DNA of 64,000 bases. Origin: Antiquaquibacter metalliresistens. Lineage in GTDB: Bacteria > Actinomycetota > Actinomycetes > Actinomycetales > Microbacteriaceae. The translations under genes were made by a program, and so were the position numbers. Positions 1-8,919 of this stretch are shown in pieces; the stretch's first letter is position 1; every line of letters begins with the position of its first letter. Location of the stretch: assembly GCF_029211225.1 (NCBI RefSeq), contig NZ_JARGEM010000005.1, positions 62,001-126,000 on the forward strand, written 5' to 3'. The notes under the pieces were generated by a model. That model saw only the letters and a program-made list of their open reading frames with translations, had not been told where the DNA came from and did not search any database.

Positions 1-1
1 C

Positions 2-475
2 TTCGCGGTCGTCCTGATCGGGATGGCGGCGGTCGGCCTGCTGCACATCTTCGTTTGGAACCCGCTCGCCAAGCTGCCGCACCTGAGCCTCGACGAGATC
101 TATGCGGGCCTCGCCGCCGCAGGCGAGTCCGCGTCCCCGGTGATGCCCGTGATGTGGGCGATCACCGTGGTCGCCTCCGGCGTCGCGCTGCTCGTCGCGA
201 CGGTGATGCCCGGGCGACGGTTCCGCGACGCCTTCAGCACCCGGCGCGTCATCGGCATCGGTCTGGCGGCGGTGGCCGGCGCGGGGTTCTCGGTCTGGGT
301 GGCGGGATTCTCGATGGGCATGTCGCTCGCCGACGCCTTCGCCACGAGCGGCGGGGACACCGCCGGCACCGGTCGGGCGCTCATCGTCATCGCGGTCGCG
401 GCCGGGATTCCCGCCGTGCTCTTGGCGCTCGTTCCCGGTCCTCCCGCGAGTGCGGTCGCCGAACCTCGTGAATAG
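2..475 (+). CDS. Membrane protein, 5'-truncated by window edge
   Basis: The reading frame is open to the left edge, so the true start lies outside the window. The first ATG visible (23) is probably internal, because the upstream codons FAVVLIG continue a hydrophobic helix. About 158 residues remain, with roughly four hydrophobic segments (near residues 1-20, 50-70, 85-110 and 125-145) separated by short charged loops. It ends in a normal TGA stop. I do not recognise the family. The next gene has its own promoter-like box, so the two need not be co-transcribed. Confidence 0.6.
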   Translation, partial: FAVVLIGMAAVGLLHIFVWNPLAKLPHLSLDEIYAGLAAAGESASPVMPVMWAITVVASGVALLVATVMPGRRFRDAFSTRRVIGIGLAAVAGAGFSVWVAGFSMGMSLADAFATSGGDTAGTGRALIVIAVAAGIPAVLLALVPGPPASAVAEPRE

Positions 476-479
476 AACG

Positions 480-485
480 TAAGGT
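480..485 (+). promoter_or_regulatory. -10 box TAAGGT, leaderless
   Basis: TAAGGT ends six bases before the ATG at 492, the spacing expected if transcription starts on the start codon. No convincing -35 is seen. Confidence 0.5.
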
Positions 486-491
486 CTACTC

Positions 492-1253
492 ATGGCGTGG
501 GTGTTCGGGACTATCGCCGCGACACTCGGGGTGCTCCTGCTCTGGGGGCTCGTGGCGCCGCGCGGGCAGTGGCGGATCCTTCGCGCGTGGAGCGTCGCGG
601 ATCCGCACCGGGACGAGCCGGGCGGCGCGGTCTTCGGCTGGTTGCGCCTGAGCGCGGGCATCGGGGTGGTCGGGCTGGCCGTCGTGGGGATCGTCGGCGC
701 GACCTCGGTGGTCTCGAACATGCCCAAGCCGCCGCCGCCGCGCACGCCGCTGCAGCTCATGTGGGGCTCGCCCGCACCGCACCTGCTCGACCGCGTGTCC
801 CTCAACCTGGGCGCGCCGCCCGAGGGCCTCGTCGAGATTCCGGCGCTGGGCTACCAGGACTTCGACGACGGCATCCCGAGCTACCTGCTCGAGTTGCGCG
901 GCTACACCCTGCTCGGCGATCCGGAGCCACTCGGCCTCGAGGGCGCCGAACCGGAGGAGGGCACCTCGGCGCTCGGCGCCTCGAACCTCCTCGTGCACGT
1001 CCGCGGGCCGATCCTGTGCATCCCCCGGGAGATCGTGGTCATCGAGACCGAGACCACGGTGCAGATCGGGGTGTACTACGGTGCGCCGGACGACCCAGCG
1101 GGGGCACCGGTCGACCATGCGGCATCCTGCCGCGTCGACGATCCGCTCACGGGATCACTGCTGATTCCCGTGCAACTCACCGGGCCGGTGGGCGACCGCG
1201 AGGTGCAGAACCTCGCGGCCGAGCCCATCGACTACGTTCACGCGCCGGGTTGA
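492..1253 (+). CDS. Two-TM membrane-anchored hypothetical protein
   Basis: This 253-residue protein has two N-terminal transmembrane helices (about residues 4-22 and 54-76), followed by a proline-rich linker and a roughly 170-residue region likely to lie outside the membrane. The second half has two cysteines (in LCIPRE and SCRVDD) that could form a disulfide if exported. No catalytic motif is visible. A -10-like box six bases before the ATG supports the start. It converges on fumC, whose stop is only about 15 bases away. The family is not recognised. Confidence 0.6.
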   Translation: MAWVFGTIAATLGVLLLWGLVAPRGQWRILRAWSVADPHRDEPGGAVFGWLRLSAGIGVVGLAVVGIVGATSVVSNMPKPPPPRTPLQLMWGSPAPHLLDRVSLNLGAPPEGLVEIPALGYQDFDDGIPSYLLELRGYTLLGDPEPLGLEGAEPEEGTSALGASNLLVHVRGPILCIPREIVVIETETTVQIGVYYGAPDDPAGAPVDHAASCRVDDPLTGSLLIPVQLTGPVGDREVQNLAAEPIDYVHAPG

Positions 1254-1268
1254 TCCGGCCGGACCGAC

Positions 1269-2666
1269 TCAGCCCGGGTGCGTCATCGACATGACGTCGA
1301 GCGCCGTGTCGAGCTGCTCGAGCGTCAATTCGCCGCGCTCGACGAAGCCGAGGTCGATCGCGGCATCCCGCACGGTCATCGACTTCGCCACCGAGTGCTT
1401 GGCGATCTTGGCCGCGTTCTCGTAGCCGATGAACTTGTTCAGCGGAGTGACGATCGACGGGGACGACTCCGCGAGCGCGAGCGCGCGCACCAGGTTGGCC
1501 TGCAGCCCGTCGATGGTCTTGTCGGCGAGCGCCACCGAGGAGTTGGCGAGCAGCCGGATCGACTCCAGCAGCGCGGTGCCCATCACCGGGATCGCAACGT
1601 TCAACTCGAAGCTGCCCGAGGCGCCGGCCCAGGCGATGGTGGCGTCGTTGCCGATGACCTTGGCGCACACCATGAGCACGGCCTCGGGGATCACCGGGTT
1701 GACCTTGCCGGGCATGATCGACGACCCGGGCTGCAGGTCGGGGATGTGCAGCTCGCCGAGGCCGGCGTTCGGGCCCGAGCCCATCCAGCGCAGGTCGTTG
1801 CAGATCTTCGTGAGGCTCACGGCGATCACACGCAGTGCACCGGATGCCTCGACCAGCCCATCGCGCGCGCCCTGCGCCTCGAAGTGGTCCAACGCCTCGG
1901 TCACGGGCAGGCCGGAGTCCTTGGCGAGCTCGGCGATCACCTTCTGCGGAAAACCGAGCGGGGTGTTGATGCCGGTGCCGGTCGCGGTGCCGCCGAGCGG
2001 CACCTCCGCGACGCGGGGGATCGCGGACTGGATGCGCTCGATGCCGAGCCGCACCTGGCGGGCGTAGCCGGCGAACTCCTGGCCGAGCGTGACCGGAGTC
2101 GCATCCATCAGGTGGGTGCGACCGGCCTTCACCGCGTTCTTCCACAGCTCGGCCTTCGCCTCGAGGGCGACCGCGAGGTGCTCGAGGGCCGGGATCAGGT
2201 CGTGCAGCAGGGCCGCGGTGACCGCGACGTGCACGGAGGTGGGGAACACGTCGTTGGAGGACTGCGAGGCGTTGACGTGGTCGTTGGGGTGCACGGTCGA
2301 GCCGAGCGCACTCGTGGCGAGGGTGGCGAGCACCTCGTTCATGTTCATGTTCGAGGAGGTGCCGGAGCCGGTCTGGTAGGTGTCGACCGGGAACTGGTCG
2401 TGGTGCTCGCCGGCGATGATGCGGTCCGCCGCCCCGACGATCGCCTTGGCGATGTCCTTGTCGAGGATGCCCATCTCCGCGTTCACCTTGGCGGCCGCGC
2501 GCTTGATGCGGGCGAGGGCCACGATCTGCGCGGGCTCGAGCCCGGCGCCGGAGATCGGGAAGTTCTCCACCGCGCGCTGGGTCTGCGCGGCGTAGAGGGC
2601 GCTCGCTGGCACGCGCACCTCGCCCATGGTGTCGTGCTCGATGCGGTATTCGGTCTCGGTGCTCAC
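1269..2666 (-). CDS. fumC: Class II fumarate hydratase
   Basis: This enzyme interconverts fumarate and (S)-malate in the TCA cycle. The 465-residue length is normal for iron-independent class II fumarases. The family signature [11 protein letters not shown] is at residues 314-324, the substrate-contacting TSSNMN is at about 103-108, and HPNDHVN (126-132) matches the second carboxylate site. A Shine-Dalgarno-like AGAAGGA precedes the start. It lies about 50 bases downstream of the carbonic anhydrase gene on the same strand, so it may be read through from the xseA-led operon or have its own promoter. Aspartase and argininosuccinate lyase share the fold, but the overall sequence fits FumC best. 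Confidence 0.95.
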   Translation of the reverse strand: MSTETEYRIEHDTMGEVRVPASALYAAQTQRAVENFPISGAGLEPAQIVALARIKRAAAKVNAEMGILDKDIAKAIVGAADRIIAGEHHDQFPVDTYQTGSGTSSNMNMNEVLATLATSALGSTVHPNDHVNASQSSNDVFPTSVHVAVTAALLHDLIPALEHLAVALEAKAELWKNAVKAGRTHLMDATPVTLGQEFAGYARQVRLGIERIQSAIPRVAEVPLGGTATGTGINTPLGFPQKVIAELAKDSGLPVTEALDHFEAQGARDGLVEASGALRVIAVSLTKICNDLRWMGSGPNAGLGELHIPDLQPGSSIMPGKVNPVIPEAVLMVCAKVIGNDATIAWAGASGSFELNVAIPVMGTALLESIRLLANSSVALADKTIDGLQANLVRALALAESSPSIVTPLNKFIGYENAAKIAKHSVAKSMTVRDAAIDLGFVERGELTLEQLDTALDVMSMTHPG

Positions 2667-2716
2667 TGCGTCGTGGTCCTTCTGTTCTGGCGGCCGTAAG
2701 GAGTCAGTGGTGGAGT

Positions 2717-3337
2717 TCAGACCGCGCCCACGATCACGTCGGGTACTGCGCGGCCCTCGAGCAGGCGATAGTTCGCGCCCACAACAGCCAGCGTACCCGC
2801 GGCGACGGCGTCGCTGATCAGCTCCGACGACTCCAGCAGCTCGGCGATCGTGTCGCGCAGATGCTCGCGGCCGACGTCCTGGGCGTCGACCTCACCATCG
2901 GCCGTCTCCACACGGCGCACGGCCGGCACGATCTTGGTGATCAGGTGGGCGATGTGCGGCGGCAGCACCGGTGCATCCGGGCCGACCGAGTCGATTGCGG
3001 CGAGCACCGCGCCGCACTCGTCGTGTCCGAGCACCACGATCAGCGGCACCTCGAGCACTCCGACGGCGTACTCGAGCGAGCCGATCACGGAATCCGAGAT
3101 GATCTGACCGGCGTTGCGCACGACGAAGAGGTCGCCGAGGCCCTTGTCGAAGATGATCTCGGCGGCGAGCCGGGAGTCGCTGCAGCCGAAGAGCGCAGCA
3201 CTCGGGGTCTGCCTCGGCGCGACCTCCGTGCGCCGATCAACGTCTTGGCGGGGATGCAGCGGCTCCCCGGCCACGAATCGCTCGTTGCCGCGCAGCATCT
3301 CCTGCCAGGCCTTCGCCGGGGTGCGTCTCTCGGACAT
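2717..3337 (-). CDS. Beta-class carbonic anhydrase
   Basis: This zinc enzyme hydrates CO2 to bicarbonate in the cytoplasm. The zinc ligands and catalytic dyad are visible: CSDSR at residues 52-56 (Cys52, Asp54, Arg56) and HDEC at 105-108 (His105, Cys108), the normal beta-CA arrangement. I chose the ATG at 3337, giving 206 residues, because its first base is the last base of the upstream stop (TGATG). That indicates translational coupling to the DUF4245 gene. Longer frames upstream would overlap that gene completely. It is the fourth gene of xseA-xseB-DUF4245-carbonic anhydrase. Confidence 0.93.
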   Translation of the reverse strand: MSERRTPAKAWQEMLRGNERFVAGEPLHPRQDVDRRTEVAPRQTPSAALFGCSDSRLAAEIIFDKGLGDLFVVRNAGQIISDSVIGSLEYAVGVLEVPLIVVLGHDECGAVLAAIDSVGPDAPVLPPHIAHLITKIVPAVRRVETADGEVDAQDVGREHLRDTIAELLESSELISDAVAAGTLAVVGANYRLLEGRAVPDVIVGAV

Positions 3338-3954
3338 CAGCCGACCTCCACTTCGGCGGCGATGGCCTCCGCGAGCAGCGCGAACTCCGCGTCGGATGCC
3401 GTGCCGTGCAGTACCACGATGCCGCGATCGGTCTGCGTCGACATCGAGAAGGCGTAGTTGCCGGGATCCTGGGCGTCGCGGTCGTCGTAGACGGTCCACT
3501 CCAGCCCGCCGAGGCGAGTCGATCCGGTCGCGGCGACGCCGTCGACGGCCTGGGCGAGCCAGGTCGGGTTCGCGTCCAGGCCCTGCTCGAGGGCGATGAA
3601 CTGGCCTTCCGGCGTCAGGAAGCCGATCGACCAGGTGCGCACACCGCCGACGGTCTCGAGCTCCGCGGCGTTCGCGGTCCAGGTGTCCGGCAGTCGCGGG
3701 GCGATCGCGTCGACGCCCGCCTCGACGGCGATGCCCCGGTAGTCCACCGGTGGGCGCGGGGGAGCGGAGGGGCGCACGACGACGACGACCAGGAACAGCA
3801 CGATCAGCAGCGAGGCGGCGGTCGCGACGATGAGGTTGAAGACGGTCTGGTTGGATCGGCGACGAGCCGAGGCCTCGGCCTTGCGTCGCGCCGTCTCCTC
3901 GGGGGTCTCGGGCCGGCCCAGTTCGGCGACGACCGCGGGTTCGCGCGGGGCCAT
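3337..3954 (-). CDS. DUF4245-type membrane-anchored protein
   Basis: This is a 205-residue protein with an N-terminal cytoplasmic tail rich in Arg and Glu, one transmembrane helix at about residues 39-60, and an extracytoplasmic domain. The Pro-rich start of that domain, its length and its place next to xseAB match actinobacterial DUF4245 proteins, whose function is unknown. The ATG at 3954 overlaps the xseB stop (TGATG), and the carbonic anhydrase start overlaps its own stop in the same way, so three genes are chained by one-base overlaps. An upstream in-frame ATG would extend it inside xseB and is less likely. Confidence 0.8.
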   Translation of the reverse strand: MAPREPAVVAELGRPETPEETARRKAEASARRRSNQTVFNLIVATAASLLIVLFLVVVVVRPSAPPRPPVDYRGIAVEAGVDAIAPRLPDTWTANAAELETVGGVRTWSIGFLTPEGQFIALEQGLDANPTWLAQAVDGVAATGSTRLGGLEWTVYDDRDAQDPGNYAFSMSTQTDRGIVVLHGTASDAEFALLAEAIAAEVEVG

Positions 3955-4163
3955 CACTCGGGGTCTGCGGCGGCGCGCGCCGCCTCGAGTCGGGCGCGAG
4001 CGCCGACGAGCCATTCCTCGCAGCGCTGGGCGAGGGCTTCGCCGCGCTCCCAGAGCGCCAGTGACTGCTCCAGGCTCGATGAGCCCTGCTCCAGCTCGGC
4101 GACGACCTTGATCAATTCGTCCCTGGCCGCTTCGTAGCTCAGTTCGCTCACATCGGTGGACAC
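3954..4163 (-). CDS. xseB: Exodeoxyribonuclease VII small subunit
   Basis: This 69-residue helical protein has the pattern of Xse[18 protein letters not shown] at residues 8-24, then [20 protein letters not shown]. Several small subunits bind each XseA large subunit to form exonuclease VII, which degrades single-stranded DNA from both ends. It starts 13 bases after the xseA stop and overlaps the next gene by one base. Confidence 0.93.
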   Translation of the reverse strand: MSTDVSELSYEAARDELIKVVAELEQGSSSLEQSLALWERGEALAQRCEEWLVGARARLEAARAAADPE

Positions 4164-4176
4164 GGCTCGATCCTAC

Positions 4177-5385
4177 CTAAGCGTCGTCGACGGTCGCCGC
4201 GAGCGTCCCCACCGCGACCGTGAGCTTCAACCGAGTGCCGGCCGGAGCCTGGGCGGCGTCGCGCACCGCCGAGCCGTCGGGCAGTTGGGCGATCGCGTAG
4301 CCGCGTTCCAGGGTGCGCTGGGGTGAGAGCGCGCGCAACTGGCCGGTGAGCTCGGCGATCGACGTGTGCGCGCGTTCGAGCGTGCGATCGACGAGCTCGC
4401 GACTGCGCGCCACCCAGCGACCGAGCTCGTCGGCGCGGGTGTCGATCAGCCAGTGCGGGTTGGCGAGCACCGGGCGGGTGCGCAGCGCCTCGATGCGGTC
4501 CACCTCCACCGCGATGCGCTGCGTGACGCGCGAACGGATGCCGGCGCGCGCCTGCTGCACGCGCGCGAGCTCCTCGGCGACATCCGGCACCACGCGCTTC
4601 GCCGCGTCGGTGGGGGTGGAGGCACGCAGGTCGGCGACCTCGTCGAGCAATGGTCGGTCGGCCTCGTGGCCGATCGCCGACACGAGGGGGGTGGTGCACG
4701 CGGCGGCGGCGCGCACGAGCGCCTCGTCGCTGAAGACGAGCAGGTTCTGGAAGTCGCCGCCGCCGCGCGCGACGATGATGACGTCGACCTCCGGGTCGGC
4801 GTCGAGGATCGTGATCGCGCGAGTCACCTCGCCCGCGGCGCGGTCGCCCTGCACGGCGGTGTGCACGACCCGGAACTTCACGGCGGGCCAGCGCAGCTGC
4901 GCGTTGCGCAGCACGTCTTTCTCGGCATCCGAATCCTTGCCGGTGATGAGCCCGATGCAGCCCGGCAGGAACGGCAGGGGGCGCTTGCGGTCGAAGAGCC
5001 CCTCCGCCTTGAGCTTCTGGCGCAGCCGTTCGAGCTTCTCGAGCAGGTCGCCGAGGCCCACGTGGCGCATCTCGAACACCTGCATGGTGAGCGTGCCGCC
5101 CTTGAGCCAGTAGTTCGGCTTGACGAGCGCGATCACCCGGTCGCCCTGCTTGAGGTCGTCGGGCAGCTTGGCCTTGACCGACGACCAGATGGTGAACGAG
5201 ATCGTCACGTCGTCGTCGAGGTCTTTGAGCTTGCCGTAGACGTTGCCGCCCGAGACGCCCCACTGGGTGATCTCGCCCTCGACCCAGGCGGTGCCCAGTC
5301 GTTCGATCCAACCCTTGATCTTGCCCGCGAACAGCGCGACGCCCCAGGGCGCATCGACGGTCGGCGGCGGGGTCTCGATGGTCAC
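4177..5385 (-). CDS. xseA: Exodeoxyribonuclease VII large subunit
   Basis: This is the catalytic subunit of exonuclease VII, 402 residues. An N-terminal OB-fold (about 13-110) is followed by the catalytic domain with GLITGKDSDAEKDV (145-158), IIVARGGGDFQNL (203-215), AIGHEADRPLLD (237-248) and RASTPTDAAK (254-263), all typical of XseA. A coiled-coil-rich C-terminal region would contact XseB. Translation starts at GTG 5385; a TACCCT box ends six bases upstream, arguing for a leaderless message and confirming this start. It leads the minus-strand operon with xseB. Confidence 0.95.
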   Translation of the reverse strand: MTIETPPPTVDAPWGVALFAGKIKGWIERLGTAWVEGEITQWGVSGGNVYGKLKDLDDDVTISFTIWSSVKAKLPDDLKQGDRVIALVKPNYWLKGGTLTMQVFEMRHVGLGDLLEKLERLRQKLKAEGLFDRKRPLPFLPGCIGLITGKDSDAEKDVLRNAQLRWPAVKFRVVHTAVQGDRAAGEVTRAITILDADPEVDVIIVARGGGDFQNLLVFSDEALVRAAAACTTPLVSAIGHEADRPLLDEVADLRASTPTDAAKRVVPDVAEELARVQQARAGIRSRVTQRIAVEVDRIEALRTRPVLANPHWLIDTRADELGRWVARSRELVDRTLERAHTSIAELTGQLRALSPQRTLERGYAIAQLPDGSAVRDAAQAPAGTRLKLTVAVGTLAATVDDA

Positions 5386-5391
5386 CCCGTC

Positions 5392-5397
5392 AGGGTA
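5392..5397 (-). promoter_or_regulatory. -10 box TACCCT of xseA, leaderless
   Basis: Read on the minus strand, TACCCT (5397 to 5392) is followed by six bases and then the GTG of xseA at 5385. Confidence 0.6.
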
Positions 5398-5444
5398 CGG
5401 GATGCTGCGGACCCTGGCGCCGGGCCTGTCCAGACGGCCGACTA

Positions 5445-5474
5445 TTGATCTACTCCAACTAGAACAACTAGACT
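5445..5474 (+). promoter_or_regulatory. Leaderless promoter of the ABC exporter
   Basis: The -35-like TTGATC (5445-5450) and -10 TAGACT (5469-5474) are separated by 18 bases, and six bases separate the -10 from the ATG at 5481. The spacer carries two copies of AACTAGA-like sequence (5458 and 5466 onward) that could bind a regulator. Confidence 0.7.
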
Positions 5475-5480
5475 TGCGCC

Positions 5481-6380
5481 ATGCACGGACCCACGATCAC
5501 GATCGAACACCTCACGAAGAGCTTCGGGGAGGTGCTCGCCGTCTCCGACCTGAGCTTCACCGTCGAACCCGGCCGCGTCACGGGCTTCCTCGGCCCGAAC
5601 GGCGCCGGCAAGACCACGACACTGCGCACCCTTCTGGGGCTCGTGGCGCCGAGCGCGGGCAGCGCGCTGATCGACGGGCGGCGGTATCGCGAGCTCGAGC
5701 GTCCGCTCGCGATGGTCGGGGCATCCCTGGAACCGACCGTCTTCCACCCGGGGCGCAGCGGCCGCGACCACCTGCTCGTGCAGGCGATCGCCGGCGGCAT
5801 CGCGCGCGACCGGGTCGACGCCGTGCTCGAACGCGTCGGACTCGCGGATGCCGCGCGCCGCCGTGTCGGCGGATACTCCCTCGGCATGCGCCAACGTCTC
5901 GGTCTCGCGAGCGCACTGCTCGGCGACCCGGGTGCCCTCGTGCTCGACGAACCGGTCAACGGACTGGACCCGGAGGGCATCCGCTGGATTCGCGGGCTGC
6001 TCGGTGAGCTCGCCGCCGAGGGGCGCACGGTGCTCGTCTCGTCGCACCTGCTCTCGGAGGTGCAGCAGACCGTCACCGACGTGGTGGTCATCGCGCACGG
6101 TCGTCTGGTGCACCAGGGGCCGCTCGAGTCGCTCGGCGGCGGTGCGCAGGTGCTGGTTGACTCCCCGGATCGCGAACGCCTCCGGGCGGCGCTCGACGGG
6201 CGCGCGAGCGTGCATGCCGACGCGCGGGGCTTGCTGGTGACCGGCGTCACCGCCGCCGAACTCGGCCACCTCGCGTTCTCGCAGGGCATTGAGTTGAGCC
6301 AGCTGGCGACCGTGAACGAGGGGCTCGAGACGGTCTTCCTCGGGCTGGTCGGCGACGACACCGCGGCGGTGGCCTCATGA
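5481..6380 (+). CDS. ABC transporter ATP-binding protein (exporter type)
   Basis: This 299-residue ATPase has Walker A GPNGAGKT (38-45), signature YSLGMRQR (132-139), Walker B ALVLDEP (152-158) and the H-loop His in SSHLL (about 189). The YSLGMRQR form and roughly 80-residue C-terminal extension are typical of DrrA/CcmA-like subunits of two-component drug or lantibiotic-type exporters. Its stop overlaps the permease start by four bases (ATGA), so the two form one transporter. The substrate cannot be deduced. The pair sits between xseA and ispH. Confidence 0.9.
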   Translation: MHGPTITIEHLTKSFGEVLAVSDLSFTVEPGRVTGFLGPNGAGKTTTLRTLLGLVAPSAGSALIDGRRYRELERPLAMVGASLEPTVFHPGRSGRDHLLVQAIAGGIARDRVDAVLERVGLADAARRRVGGYSLGMRQRLGLASALLGDPGALVLDEPVNGLDPEGIRWIRGLLGELAAEGRTVLVSSHLLSEVQQTVTDVVVIAHGRLVHQGPLESLGGGAQVLVDSPDRERLRAALDGRASVHADARGLLVTGVTAAELGHLAFSQGIELSQLATVNEGLETVFLGLVGDDTAAVAS

Positions 6381-7210
6381 TCGCCATCGTTCGTGCGACG
6401 CGGGCGGAACTCGCCCGCACCTTCAGCGTGCGCTCGTGGTGGCTGCTCGCACTCGTGCTCTTCGGCTACGTGGCGTTCACCGCGGCCATCCTCGCCCTGT
6501 TCGTCAGCGACCTCGGCGCGCTCATGGGCGGCGGGGCCATCTCACTGGAGCCCGAGGCATCCGCCCTGCTCGTCTACACGACGGTCACCTCGATCGGGTA
6601 CCTGTTCCCGGTGCTCATCGGCGCGCTCGCGGCCACGACGGAACTGCGTCACCGCACCATCACCCCGACGCTGCTCGCCGAACCCCGCCGCGGCATCGTG
6701 CTGGCGGGCAAGGCGGTCGCACTCGCGCTCGTGGGCGCGCTCTACGGGCTCGTCGGGCTCGCCGCGTCGGTCGGCACCGGCGCGGCCGTGATCGCGGCGA
6801 CCGGCGGCGACCCGGCCCTCGACGACCCGAACGTGATCTCGGTGCTCGCGCGAATCGTGCTCGCGATGACGCTCTGGGCCGTGATCGGCGTCGGGCTCGG
6901 CAGCGTGGTCGGCAACCAGGTGATCGTGATCGTGATCGTGCTCGCCTTCACCCAGTTCGTGGAGCCGATCCTGCGGCTCGTCGGCGGACTGTGGGAGGGC
7001 ACCGCTCAGTTCGCGCGCTTCCTGCCGGGTGCGGCGACCGACGCGCTCGTCGGCGGGGGACTCTACGCGTCCCTCGGCGCGCTCGACCCGTCGATGCCCA
7101 GCGCGACGACGCTGCTGGACTGGTGGCAGGGCGGGCTCGTGCTCGCCGGCTTCGCGGCGGTGCTGCTCGCGGTCGGCTCGTTGACGAGCTGGCGTCGCGA
7201 CGTCACATGA
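6377..7210 (+). CDS. ABC-2 type transporter permease
   Basis: This 277-residue membrane protein partners the ATPase that overlaps its start. Six hydrophobic stretches are visible (about residues 20-45, 60-80, 105-130, 145-170, 175-195 and 245-265). The topology and the short loop with TTELRHRT after the second helix, the usual coupling region, fit the ABC-2 permease family. There is no substrate clue. It ends 42 bases before ispH, which has its own -10 box. Confidence 0.85.
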   Translation: MIAIVRATRAELARTFSVRSWWLLALVLFGYVAFTAAILALFVSDLGALMGGGAISLEPEASALLVYTTVTSIGYLFPVLIGALAATTELRHRTITPTLLAEPRRGIVLAGKAVALALVGALYGLVGLAASVGTGAAVIAATGGDPALDDPNVISVLARIVLAMTLWAVIGVGLGSVVGNQVIVIVIVLAFTQFVEPILRLVGGLWEGTAQFARFLPGAATDALVGGGLYASLGALDPSMPSATTLLDWWQGGLVLAGFAAVLLAVGSLTSWRRDVT

Positions 7211-7239
7211 GCTCCCAGCGGCCGACCGGTCGGGCCACG

Positions 7240-7245
7240 TAGAAT
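7240..7245 (+). promoter_or_regulatory. -10 box TAGAAT of ispH, leaderless
   Basis: TAGAAT ends seven bases before the GTG start at 7253. No good -35 is seen. Confidence 0.6.
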
Positions 7246-7252
7246 CGCCGAC

Positions 7253-8341
7253 GTGAGCACCATCTCGAACGGAGCCGCGACCGCACTCGAGACGCCTCGG
7301 GTTCCGGCCGCGCGCGGGCGCCTCGAGAACCGACCGGTCGCGGGAGGCAAGCGAGTGCTGCTCGCCGCGCCCCGCGGTTACTGCGCGGGCGTCGATCGCG
7401 CGGTCGTCGCCGTTGAGAAGGCGCTCGAGAACTTCGGCGCCCCGGTCTATGTGCGCAAGCAGATCGTGCACAACATCCACGTGGTCTCCACGCTCGAACG
7501 CCGAGGCGCGATCTTCGTCGACGACGTCGGCGAGGTGCCGCCCGGCTCGCACATCGTGTTCAGCGCCCACGGCGTCTCCCCGGCCGTGGTGCAGGGCGCG
7601 GCGGACCGCGACCTGCAGGCCATCGACGCCACCTGCCCGCTCGTGACCAAGGTGCACCGCGAAGCGACGCGCTTCTCGAAGGCCGGCCGTCACATCCTGC
7701 TGATCGGACATGCCGGCCACGAGGAGGTCGAGGGCACCATGGGCCATGCCCCCGAGCAGACCACGCTCGTGGGGAGTCCGGACGAGGTCGACGGGCTCGA
7801 GGTCGACGATCCCGACAACCTGGTCTGGCTCTCGCAGACCACGCTCAGCGTCGACGAGACCATGGAGACCGTGCGGCGGCTTCGCGAGCGCTTTCCGAAC
7901 CTGCAGGACCCCCCGAGCGACGACATCTGCTACGCGACGCAGAACCGCCAGGTGGCGATCAAGAAGGTCGCCGAGCACGCCGACCTCGTGATCGTGGTCG
8001 GCAGCGCCAACAGCTCCAACACCGTTCGACTGGTGGATGTCGCACTCGAGTACGGCGCGAGGGCCGCGCACCGGGTGGACTACGCCAGCGAGATCCAGCA
8101 GGAGTGGCTCGACGGCGTCGCGACCGTCGGTGTGACCAGCGGCGCCTCCGTGCCGGAGGTGCTCGTGCAGGAGGTGCTCGCCGACCTCGCCGATGCCGGG
8201 TACGGCGAGGTCGAGACGGTCGTCACGGCCGAAGAGGACCTGATGTTCTCGCTGCCGAAGGAACTGCGGGTCGACGCCCAGGGCAACCCCGACGAGCGCG
8301 GACTCGGTGGCCGCACCAAGCGACTGGACTGGCAGGCATGA
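7253..8341 (+). CDS. ispH: 4-hydroxy-3-methylbut-2-enyl diphosphate reductase
   Basis: IspH (LytB) catalyses the last step of the MEP pathway, reducing HMBPP to IPP and DMAPP with an iron-sulfur cluster. The three cluster cysteines are visible: Cys44 in [10 protein letters not shown], Cys128 in [11 protein letters not shown] and Cys226 in [10 protein letters not shown]. Substrate-site motifs [19 protein letters not shown] and SSNT are also present. The protein is 362 residues; the first 30 or so form an actinobacterial-type extension. The GTG start is supported by a TAGAAT box seven bases upstream. The next gene overlaps its stop (ATGA). Confidence 0.96.
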   Translation: MSTISNGAATALETPRVPAARGRLENRPVAGGKRVLLAAPRGYCAGVDRAVVAVEKALENFGAPVYVRKQIVHNIHVVSTLERRGAIFVDDVGEVPPGSHIVFSAHGVSPAVVQGAADRDLQAIDATCPLVTKVHREATRFSKAGRHILLIGHAGHEEVEGTMGHAPEQTTLVGSPDEVDGLEVDDPDNLVWLSQTTLSVDETMETVRRLRERFPNLQDPPSDDICYATQNRQVAIKKVAEHADLVIVVGSANSSNTVRLVDVALEYGARAAHRVDYASEIQQEWLDGVATVGVTSGASVPEVLVQEVLADLADAGYGEVETVVTAEEDLMFSLPKELRVDAQGNPDERGLGGRTKRLDWQA

Positions 8342-8832
8342 CCGACGAACGCCCGAGGCCGCGCTACGGCGAATACGCCGACGTGCCTCCCGTTCCGACC
8401 CCATCCCTGCCGCCCGCGCCGGAGCCGGCTCCGGAACCCGCGGCGGTCCCGGTCGTGCGGCGGCGCACCTGGGACGTCGTGCTCTCCACGGTGCTGCTGC
8501 TGTGGGGCGTCTTCGACGTGGTCACGGGACTCGCCGTGTTCGGCAACCTGGGCGTGGCGCTGCGCGCGGCATCCGAGCAGCAGGGCATCGAGGGCTTCAG
8601 CTCGGTCGAGTACGCCGATCAGATCGGCGGCTGGCTCAACATCGCGCGGGTGGCGCTGCTGGTGCTCGCGATCGTCGCGACGCTGCTGCGTCTGGCCCGC
8701 AACCGCATCGCCTTCTGGGTGCCGCTCACCGCCGGCGCGGTCGCGGCGCTGCTCGTCGTGATCTGCGTCATGGTGATCTTCCTGGCCGATCCCGGATTCG
8801 CCCAGTACGTGGTGGAGCAGACCGCGCGCTAG
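8338..8832 (+). CDS. Small membrane protein after ispH (DUF6264-like)
   Basis: This 164-residue protein begins [10 protein letters not shown] and has a Pro/Glu-rich cytoplasmic leader of about 45 residues. Three hydrophobic helices follow (about 46-75, 100-120 and 127-150). The start ATG overlaps the ispH stop by four bases, so the genes are coupled. The RYGEYA opening and the position behind ispH recall DUF6264 proteins of Microbacteriaceae, an assignment from memory. Function is unknown. Confidence 0.7.
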   Translation: MTDERPRPRYGEYADVPPVPTPSLPPAPEPAPEPAAVPVVRRRTWDVVLSTVLLLWGVFDVVTGLAVFGNLGVALRAASEQQGIEGFSSVEYADQIGGWLNIARVALLVLAIVATLLRLARNRIAFWVPLTAGAVAALLVVICVMVIFLADPGFAQYVVEQTAR

Positions 8833-8919
8833 TGCCGTGGCGGTCCGCCCCACGCGCGATCGCGGATGCGAGAATCGTTGCAGCCGCGCAGAGGGCGGCT
8901 CACCGAGGGGAGACCAGGC

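Noticed and set aside
1278-2699. Long plus-strand open frame over fumC
   Set aside because: It is an Arg/Asp/Val-rich shadow of the fumarase gene; fumC has complete family motifs and the opposite frame has none.
3338-3499. Longer start for the carbonic anhydrase at 3499
   Set aside because: The added 54 residues are Arg-rich and overlap the DUF4245 gene; ATG 3337 has a TGATG coupling and gives the family's usual N-terminus.
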